Shown: positions 59,701 to 64,000 of the stretch, piece by piece
How the letters are laid out: the number at the start of each line of letters is the position of its first letter
Position numbering within the stretch: position 1 is the first letter of the stretch
Origin: Rhodococcus sp. ARC_M5
GTDB lineage: Bacteria; Actinomycetota; Actinomycetes; Mycobacteriales; Mycobacteriaceae
Assembly (NCBI RefSeq): GCF_022810405.1
Contig: NZ_JALGQE010000001.1
Location: forward strand, 372,001-436,000
DNA length: 64,000 nt
Direction: 5' to 3'
Made by a program: the position numbers and the translations under genes
The notes under the pieces: model-generated
The model's database searches: none
The model's input: only the letters and a program-made list of their open reading frames with translations
Told to the model about the DNA's origin: nothing

Positions 59701-62700
59701 CGCGATGTCCGTCAGGTGTCGCCAACACCAGCGTGGTGCCGTGGCGAAGCGGCCACAGGTATCCCCACAGCGAAACGTCGAAGGTCGTCGCCGTTTTTTG
59801 GAGATAGACATCGGTCGGCTCGAGACGGTACTGCGACTGCATCCAGTCCAGTTGGTTCACGATCGCACGATGGCTGACGGCAACACCCTTCGGTTTGCCT
59901 GTCGAACCGGACGTGAAAATTACGTAGGCAAGGCCGTCCGGGCCGACGCGACGAACTCGAGGACGCTCGATCGTGCCGACAGCCGAACCGATGTCCACCG
60001 CCGTGATGTCGGCAGGCGGCAAGAATTCGTCGCTGCCGCGCACCAGAACGCATTCAGGTTGCGCCTGGGTGAGAATGTGGCCGACCCGCTCGATGGGGTG
60101 ATCCGGATCGATCGGAACAAACGCCGCCCCGGCTCGCATGACCGCATAGATGGCGACGACGAAGTCGACAGACCGGCGAATCGCAACTGCAACGAGGTCG
60201 TCAGGTCCGATGTTCATCGATATCAGTTGAGCAGCAACTGCATTGACTCGGCCGTCGAGATCGGCGTACGTCAGGCTCTCGCCGTCGGATACAACCGCCC
60301 GCGCATCTGGGGTTGCGGCGACTCGGGCATCGAATTCGTCGAGGACCAGTCCGTCCGGCACGCTGTCGGCCGTGTCGTTGCGAGCACGGACGAGGATGTC
60401 GATCTCGGACTCACTGAGCAGTTCGATGTCCCCGACCCGTGTTCCCACGTCGGTGCACATCTGCTCCAGAACGGAGACCAGACGGGATGCGAAGCGCTGC
60501 ATCGTCGACTCGACGAAAAGATCTGTTGCGTAGGTGAATTCGAGATTCCATCCACCCTGTTCGGCGTCCGAAACAGTGACCTGCAGATCGAATTTTGCTG
60601 CGGTAGCGTCGATGTCGACGGCACCGATCACCACACCGGGTAGTTCGAGTGACTCCGCCTCGAGGTTCTGAAAGAACAACGCAATCTGTACGAGCGGATG
60701 CCGTCCCTGCGAACGGGCAGGGTCGAGCTTTTCCACAACACTCTCGAACGGTACGTCGGCGTTCGCGAAAGCGTCGAGGTCCGTCTTGCGAACCGCCGCC
60801 AGCAGCTCCTCGACAGTCGAGCCGGGGTCGACATCCGTACGCAGAACGAGGGTGTTGACGAACATTCCGATGAGCGCGTCGAGTTCGGGCTCGCCGCGTC
60901 CCGCGGTGGGAGCTCCAATTGCGATATCGGTGGTTGCAGCGAGCCGTGCCACAAGAATTGCCAGAGCCGAGTGCATCACCATGAACGGGGTGACCTGTGA
61001 CTGCCGTGCCAGCTCGATAGCACCGGCTCGAACGTCCGAATCGACCACCATACGAATGGTTCGCCCGATTCCGGCGGCTACGGCAGGACGCTCGAAGTCG
61101 GTCGGGATCTCCAGTTGCGCGGGCAGGCCGGCCAACCGCTCGGACCAGTACGAAAGCTGCAAGCCTGCAATGGAACCACCGTCGAGTGGGTCGCCCAGAT
61201 ACGCTCTTTGCCACAGCGTGTAGTCCGCGTAGTGAACCGGTAGCGGTGCCCACTGCGGTGCACCACCGGCAGCGCGCGCCAGGTATGCAGTCATGAGGTC
61301 ACGAACCAGCGGCCCGAACGAAAATCCATCGGCCGCAATGTGATGCAGGACGACGACGAGTACGTGTTCTTCATCGGCGGTTCGAAGCAGTGATGCCCGG
61401 ACAGGGACCTCGGTGGTGACATCGAAGCCGGCAGTGGCCGCGGCGAATACCGTGCCGGCGACCTCCGATTCGGCCACCGGCTGTGTTGCCAGCAGCACCG
61501 GACTCTCGGCCGAGTCGAGCACCAGCTGCGTTCCGGTCCCGTTCTGCTCCGGATACACAGTGCGCAGTGTCTCGTGCCGAGCCACGAGGTCTCCGAGAGC
61601 CGCCTGCATCGACGAAACGTCCAGTGCACCCGTCAACTTCACGGCAATCGGAATGTTGTTCGCACCGGACTCCGGATCCAACCGGTTCAAGAACCACATG
61701 CGCTGTTGCGCCAACGACAACGGCACGATGTCAGGTCGGTTCTGACGGGTGAGCGGTTCACGAACCGCAAGTTCCGACGCCCCCGACTCGTCTACGAGCG
61801 TGGCGAGCCCAACCACTGTCGGAGCATCGAAGAACCCGCGCACATCGACGCCGACCTTCAGGTCGGCGTTGACTCTGGCGATCGCTCGCGTCGCGCTCAG
61901 TGAGTTGCCGCCGAGTGCGAAGAAGTCGTCGTCCACTCCGACGCGCTCGGCTCCGAGAATGTCCTCGAACACCCTGACGACAGCCCGTTCGGTGTCGGTT
62001 TCGGGAGCCCGGTATTCCGCGGCCGACACGCTGGCATCGGGCTTCGGCAGGGCCCTGCGGTCGAGTTTGCCGCTCGCATTGAGAGGGAGCTCGTCGAGCC
62101 CGACGAACACACCGGGCACCATGTAGTCGGGAAGTCGGCCGCGCAGGCCGGCCGAGAGCGCGTCCGCATCCACGCTTCCGCTCACGGTAACGACGTACGC
62201 CACGAGCCGGTCGTCCACACCGGAATCGGAGTCGTCGGACACCACGACCACTACCGCCTGACGGACGTCGTCCTGGGCGACGAGCGCGGCCTCGATCTCG
62301 CCGAGCTCGATGCGCAAACCGCGTAGCTTGACCTGAAAGTCGGTACGTCCCAGATACTCGAGGACGCCGTCGGAGTTCCACCGGACGAGGTCGCCTGTGC
62401 GGTACATCCGGGTGCCATCGCCGGCTGGATCGGCCACGAAACGGTCGGCTGTGAGGTCCGGTCGAGCCATGTACCCGCGCGCCAACTGGACGCCCGCAAG
62501 GTACAACTCGCCCGGGACTCCTGGCGGGGTCCGGCCGAGCCCTTCGTCGAGAACGTGCAACTCGGTGCGAGGCACCGCAACTCCGATGGGAACCGACACC
62601 CCGTCCGAATCGTCGGTGCGGTGATAGGTGACGTCGACTGCCGCTTCGGTCGGCCCGTAGAGGTTGTGTAGATCCGCATCGAGCACTTCGTGAAATCTTC

Positions 62701-63880
62701 GCGCTGCCGCTGCGGGTAGCGCCTCGCCTGAAGCGAATACCTGCCGCAGACTCGGAATGCTGGGTGTAGCAACCGAATCGAACAAACCGAGGAACACCGC
62801 GAGCATCGACGGCACGAAGTGGGCTGTGGTCACTCCCTGCCGCGCCATGGCGTCGGCGATATAGGCCGGGTCGCGGTGCCCGTCGGGCGCAGCGATGACC
62901 AACGTTGCACCCGCCTGCAGCGGCCAGAAGAACTCCCACACCGACACATCGAAGGTGAACGGAGTCTTCTGCAACACCACATCCGCCTCGGTCAGCGGAT
63001 AGTCCCGCTGCCGCCAATCGAGGTTCGCAACGATGGCCTCGTGCGACACCGCCACACCCTTGGGCCGACCGGTCGATCCGGAGGTGAAAATGACGTAGGC
63101 CGTGTTCTCCGGCTCGAGCGGCCGCATGCGCTCGTCATCCGACATCGGCACCGGTGACAGCCCGGACAAGTCCTCGGTATCGACGTAGAGAATCGAGGTG
63201 CCGCTCGGCAGCGCAGTGTTCTCGGCGGTGGTGGTCAGCACCAGAAGCGGCCGAGCGATGTCCAGCACGTAAGAGATGCGGTCGGCCGGATGAGCCGGAT
63301 CCAGCGGCACGTACGCGCCGCCCGCTTCCACGATGGCATACATGGCGACCAACAACTCGACAGAGCGGGAGATCGACAATCCGACGGCAGTGTCAGGTCC
63401 TACGCCCAGATCAACCAGCCGGCGTGCGAGGGTGTTCACCCGCGCGTCGAATTCGGCGTAGGTCAACGACAGGCCCTCGAAACGCAGTGCTTCCGCGTCG
63501 GGTGTCCGCTGCACCTGCGCACGAAAGCGGCCGGGCAAGGTCTCGGCCGACGCGGCCGGAGCGGCCGAAACAAAGTCGCCCAACACCGCGCGTGCGTCGG
63601 CCACCACGTGGGCCACGATCGACTCGAGTCCGCCGGCCACGGATTCGATGGCACCCGGCGCGACCGTGGACAGTGCCAACGGGACCAGCGCGTCGGCACC
63701 GAGAACACCGCCCATTGCGGTATCGAGGTTGGTCAGCTCCTGGTGCAGAGCGCCGTACGACACCGATTCGCCGCCGAACTCGAGGGCGGTGCGATCTCCC
63801 TCGTCCTGGGCCACGCGGGAAACCAGTCCCGGTAGATCGTCGATCGCCGTCGAGTGCGAACCGGACCCACCAGAAACCAT
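49913..63880 (-). CDS. Four-module NRPS, predicted Ser-X-X-Thr, with terminal C and pseudo-A
   Basis: This 4655-residue synthetase is first in the operon. Order: A-like stub (1-75), A1-T1 (carrier Ser660), C-A2-T2 (Ser near 1714), C-A3-T3 (Ser2768), C-A4-T4 (Ser3844), a final C (about 3900-4335) and a pseudo-A half-domain (4366-4655). HHxxxDG is intact in all four C domains. Codes read by eye: A1 DVWHFSLVDK (Ser), A2 and A3 identical DVWDFILVSK (unassigned), A4 DFWNIGMVHK (Thr, exact match to the known code). There is no E or TE domain. The ATG has a GGGAGG site; ATGAAGTAA just upstream overlaps as TAAATG. The same architecture recurs in the 4636-residue synthetase, suggesting duplication. 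Confidence 0.95.
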   Translation of the reverse strand: MVSGGSGSHSTAIDDLPGLVSRVAQDEGDRTALEFGGESVSYGALHQELTNLDTAMGGVLGADALVPLALSTVAPGAIESVAGGLESIVAHVVADARAVLGDFVSAAPAASAETLPGRFRAQVQRTPDAEALRFEGLSLTYAEFDARVNTLARRLVDLGVGPDTAVGLSISRSVELLVAMYAIVEAGGAYVPLDPAHPADRISYVLDIARPLLVLTTTAENTALPSGTSILYVDTEDLSGLSPVPMSDDERMRPLEPENTAYVIFTSGSTGRPKGVAVSHEAIVANLDWRQRDYPLTEADVVLQKTPFTFDVSVWEFFWPLQAGATLVIAAPDGHRDPAYIADAMARQGVTTAHFVPSMLAVFLGLFDSVATPSIPSLRQVFASGEALPAAAARRFHEVLDADLHNLYGPTEAAVDVTYHRTDDSDGVSVPIGVAVPRTELHVLDEGLGRTPPGVPGELYLAGVQLARGYMARPDLTADRFVADPAGDGTRMYRTGDLVRWNSDGVLEYLGRTDFQVKLRGLRIELGEIEAALVAQDDVRQAVVVVVSDDSDSGVDDRLVAYVVTVSGSVDADALSAGLRGRLPDYMVPGVFVGLDELPLNASGKLDRRALPKPDASVSAAEYRAPETDTERAVVRVFEDILGAERVGVDDDFFALGGNSLSATRAIARVNADLKVGVDVRGFFDAPTVVGLATLVDESGASELAVREPLTRQNRPDIVPLSLAQQRMWFLNRLDPESGANNIPIAVKLTGALDVSSMQAALGDLVARHETLRTVYPEQNGTGTQLVLDSAESPVLLATQPVAESEVAGTVFAAATAGFDVTTEVPVRASLLRTADEEHVLVVVLHHIAADGFSFGPLVRDLMTAYLARAAGGAPQWAPLPVHYADYTLWQRAYLGDPLDGGSIAGLQLSYWSERLAGLPAQLEIPTDFERPAVAAGIGRTIRMVVDSDVRAGAIELARQSQVTPFMVMHSALAILVARLAATTDIAIGAPTAGRGEPELDALIGMFVNTLVLRTDVDPGSTVEELLAAVRKTDLDAFANADVPFESVVEKLDPARSQGRHPLVQIALFFQNLEAESLELPGVVIGAVDIDATAAKFDLQVTVSDAEQGGWNLEFTYATDLFVESTMQRFASRLVSVLEQMCTDVGTRVGDIELLSESEIDILVRARNDTADSVPDGLVLDEFDARVAATPDARAVVSDGESLTYADLDGRVNAVAAQLISMNIGPDDLVAVAIRRSVDFVVAIYAVMRAGAAFVPIDPDHPIERVGHILTQAQPECVLVRGSDEFLPPADITAVDIGSAVGTIERPRVRRVGPDGLAYVIFTSGSTGKPKGVAVSHRAIVNQLDWMQSQYRLEPTDVYLQKTATTFDVSLWGYLWPLRHGTTLVLATPDGHRDPEYLASVIRREQVTVTDFVPTMLSVFASAVDSVSIESLDRIFVIGEALPVETIRAFGRVSSARTHNLYGPTEAAVSITYADVTDHAYGNSVDIGVPEANSQVYVLDSRLHPVPDGVTGELYLGGVQLARGYLGRPDLTAGRFVANPFATDSASSTRLYRTGDLVRWNSSERLDYLGRADFQVKFRGQRIELDEIEGALALQDAVAQAAVRVVATATGDQLVGYVIATPTATVDVESLRAELGSTLPSYMIPATVMVLDRFPLNTSGKLDRTALPEPTLSAARFEAPVDPVEQTVAAVFAEVLDVERVGRRDDFFALGGNSLVATRVVSRVSEALGTKVALRTLFEAPTVEDFAARIESHTGAMVPLRPQPRPERIPLSMAQQRMWFLNRLEPESAVNNIPVAIRLSGQLDCHALDRAVVDLLTRHESLRTVYPEIDGVGYQQVVPPHSVAPDLTPIPVDESQLIASIQEFVSGGFDVTSRVPLRAGLFQVSSNEHILVIVVHHIAADGYSVGPLARDVVRAYTTREEGLDLTWDPLPVQYADYTLWQREVLGSEDDPESILGAQKKFWQVQLDGLPEQLNLPFDRPRPAVASYRGATHRFVVPASVRVEVERLAAQQRSTPFMVVHAAIAVLLSRLSGTDDVAVGAPIAGRGEAALDGMIGMFVNTLVLRTRIDPNARFDEVLERIRVGDLNAFSNADIPFERLVEILDPARSTARHPLFQVALFFQNLGAAELVLPGLSVSAVEFDTGTAKFDLQIAVSDMADDGGWSVEFNYATDLFDPSGVESIEARLMRVLTTIVAEPSVVVGDIDLMSNDERVQLIRLGTGSEHEVDTVLLLDRFDAAVVEFPDSIAVVYENQSLTYREFSARVDELAGTLVRAGAGADNLVALAMRRSIDLVVGMYAVLRSGAGFVPIDPDHPAERVRYILSAADPICVLSRSEDDFNAPEPLPVIDVHDPPPTASAVESSRAKASPESVAYVIFTSGSTGNPKGVAVGHRSIVNQMEWMQSEYGLASEDVYLQKTATTFDVSLWGFFLPLQVGASLVLATPDGHRDPSYLAEVIARRSVTVTDFVPTMLSVFAAAVSRKSIETLKQIFVIGEALPSEAVRDFARVSDARVHNLYGPTEAAVSITYADVTDTAAGSAVSIGCPEWNCAVYVLDSRLAPVLPGVPGELYLAGVQLARGYYGRVDLTADRFVANPFTSSSSSASSRMYRTGDVVVQRPDGRLDYVGRTDFQVKFRGQRIELGEIESALVAHPAVALASVAVVATDAGDQLVGYVVPSAEAIIDVVGLRAALTEALPRYMVPSAIVALDEFPLNTSGKLDRKALPAPKFEATEFRAPTTPTEEAVANIFADVLGVERVGLDDDFFALGGNSLIATQFVARLGAALDSRVPVRDLFEASTVESLAARVQSHTGGHLELTAMPRPDRIPLSLAQQRMWFLNRLDADSAVNNIPVAVRLSGVLDVDALTAAVDDVVTRHEILRTVYPETAGTGIQVILPPTSVRTDFAVQQVDESDMYGTVVDLVTGGFDVTRTVPVRIRLLVTGATEHVLVVVAHHIAADGFSMIPLMRDVITAYIARIDGNAPDWAPLSVQYADYTLWQREVLGSADDPASLIAVQESYWKTSLAGHPDELVLPTDRPRPPAASGRGASLTRVLDERTTEAIDSLAAERGVTSFMVVHAALAVLLSRLSGSADVAVGTPVAGRGEAALDDVIGMFVNTLVLRTSVDGSSTFDEVLAGVREVDLAAFAHADVPFERVVEVVDPSRVQGLHPLVQVLLTFQNFGNTSFELPGLTASAVDFDAAVAKMDLQITVTEPHEQSDGRRSRTIEFIYATDLYDSSTVALMADQFLTVLSGAVTDPATAVGDIDIVGREVRERLLTQWSSSGPDVHVGGATLVDRFDSAVAAFPQSVALRYADTSLTYAELDARVNRLARRLIDTGAGPDSLVAVALPRSADLVVALLAVIKSGAGYLPVDPSYPRERVDFMLADAAPIAAVTTTEVLSGESAAGIRAAAVPILDVAQEDSSRSPSRVTDADRVAPLRGDNLAYVIYTSGSTGRPKGVQIPHHTVLRLIDNTDSFFGFDQTDVWTMFHSYAFDFSVWELWGPLLHGGTVVMVDYFTARSPEAFRELLVREGVTVLNQTPSAFYQLAESDREQEPQDANALALRFVIFGGEALEPRRLTGWFDRHGDGSTSGPLLVNMYGITETTVHVSLRALSAASVGSASVIGAPISGLGIYVLDNRLLPVPVGVAGELYVSGGQLARGYLGRADLSAARFIANPFGKGRLYRTGDVARWGHSESGGGDLIYLGRSDDQVKVRGFRIELGEIEAAVSAQDGVSATAVIVREDSPGAQRLVAYVVGTADVNALRAGVAELVPEYMVPSAFVAVDEIPLTVNGKLDRKALPEPKFEGREFREPASNTERVVAQVFADVLGVDKVGRDDDFFELGGNSLIATQVASRVGAALDATVPVRVVFDSSTVETFAVAIGELVGGGSRPALVAGERPARIPLSLAQQRMWVLNNLDPRSGSYNIPLAVRLSGNLDVSALERAVADVVARHESLRTVYPSDTDGPHQKILSAAEVTFDLTPRAVEDDRGAIAAIAEFVSAGFDVSRAVPVRIALFELSPGDRVLAVVVHHISADGASIAPLARDVMVAYATRANGSAPEWSELPVQYADFTLWQRQVVGTVDDPDSIASQQLRYWKTALAGSPDTVDLPLDRSRPATRTMRGHSVDFSVSDTTHAGLTAFSRDRGTSLFMLVHAALSVLLSRLSGSDDIVIGTPVAGRGAAELDELVGMFVNTLALRTVVDSGDTFSGLVDLVRTTDLGALSNADVPFEDVVDAVVPARSQARHPIFQVVLSFQNLERVHLNLPGLTVEGLDTGELAAKFDLQFTIEERIDEDGRPLGLFGSLLYATDLFDADTARSMAERLTYILDAVAENPYGIVGDIDIMTVHERRGAVALEPVETPLAPVTGGRTLAQTMSAVVESDSDAPAFVRAGDELPFSDVEGRSSRLARVLIEAGVGPGDDVVIALPVSVEWAVAVWAVALAGGVIVVGDNVNAPADSTEASRAQFVLGTSVAQVPEGVRLIAVDDPLTIDAIAAASPRPVDYSARTRILGAADPAVSVVRGDGHVARWTNAEVVDWLSKSNARLGISYDGRLAADRSTGEVWQLWTVLAAAVVGAAWVVPGAVENGGGNSDFAEQLADEWVTHAVVEADFARTVNVGDLEDLEALVVTGVNDTSEVSNASAEVELVTDLVPFDRG
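63551..63880 (-). other. N-terminal A-domain stub (Ser-X-X-Thr NRPS)
   Basis: Residues 1-110 hold a truncated A-domain start (RTALEFGGESVSYGALHQEL, MGGVLGADALVPLALSTV) followed by a helical linker, before the complete A1 domain begins. It corresponds position by position to the stub of the 4636-residue synthetase. A docking function is inferred. Confidence 0.65.
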
Positions 63881-64000
63881 TTACTTCATCCTCCCGCTCA
63901 CTGCACCTGAAATCGCGTTCGATCGATTATCCCTACCGCCGACCACGCGACAGACGACACCCTCCTCGGGCTCAACCATCGATCACGGCCTCGGCCGCCT

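Overview
The window is high-GC actinobacterial DNA, most consistent with a Rhodococcus-like member of the Mycobacteriales. The evidence is S10/spc ribosomal proteins of mycobacterial type, WXG100 genes, DrrABC-type exporters and very large NRPS genes. The species cannot be named from sequence alone.

Left third (1-20.35 kb): the S10 and spc ribosomal-protein genes lie on the minus strand, transcribed right to left. The S10 operon is intact (rpsJ-rplC-rplD-rplW-rplB-rpsS-rplV-rpsC-rplP-rpmC-rpsQ, 19.9 to 14.6 kb) and ends in a hairpin terminator. The spc operon is split in two. rplN-rplX-rplE-rpsN (7.16-5.71 kb) ends in a perfect 14-bp terminator hairpin. rpsH-rplF-rplR-rpsE (2.0 kb to the left edge) starts from its own promoter. 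The three ribosomal transcription units share a promoter and start-site element: a -10 hexamer, exactly 5 nt, then GGTTGCC.

Two non-ribosomal cargoes sit in the breaks. Between rpsH and rpsN are two orphan WXG100 proteins, a short third ORF that looks like a truncated secreted-effector N-terminus, a glutamine-synthetase-like ligase and a C39/papain-like putative amidase. Between rplN and rpsQ are an overlapping three-gene cassette (DUF559-type nuclease, winged-helix protein, dual-ATPase HerA/FtsK-like protein), a TerD-AIM24 fusion and a convergent family-2 glycosyltransferase. The nuclease/ATPase cassette looks like an uncharacterised defence or DNA-maintenance system.

Right two thirds (20.4-64 kb): a non-ribosomal peptide locus. 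On the plus strand are a DUF4442 hotdog protein, a TyrA/PapC-like dehydrogenase whose usual catalytic His is Asn, an AurF/CmlI-type di-iron N-oxygenase with all seven expected metal ligands, a DrrABC exporter and a secreted lipase. Converging on them are three giant minus-strand NRPS genes (13.97, 8.15 and 13.91 kb, transcribed in that order) with 10 complete adenylation, 11 carrier, 10 condensation and 1 epimerisation domains. Specificity codes read by eye give Ser-X-X-Thr, aromatic-like/Gln-like(D)/unassigned, and Ser-Ser-Ser-Thr-like. The two largest proteins share an unusual layout: an A-domain stub at the N-terminus and, after a terminal C domain, a P-loop-less pseudo-adenylation half-domain at the C-terminus. 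No thioesterase and no MbtH gene are visible, so the cluster probably continues past the right edge.

Working model: TyrA/PapC-like and AurF-like enzymes supply an amino-, hydroxylamino- or nitro-aromatic building block, the three NRPSs build a Ser/Thr-rich peptide using split C//A-T modules, and DrrABC exports it.
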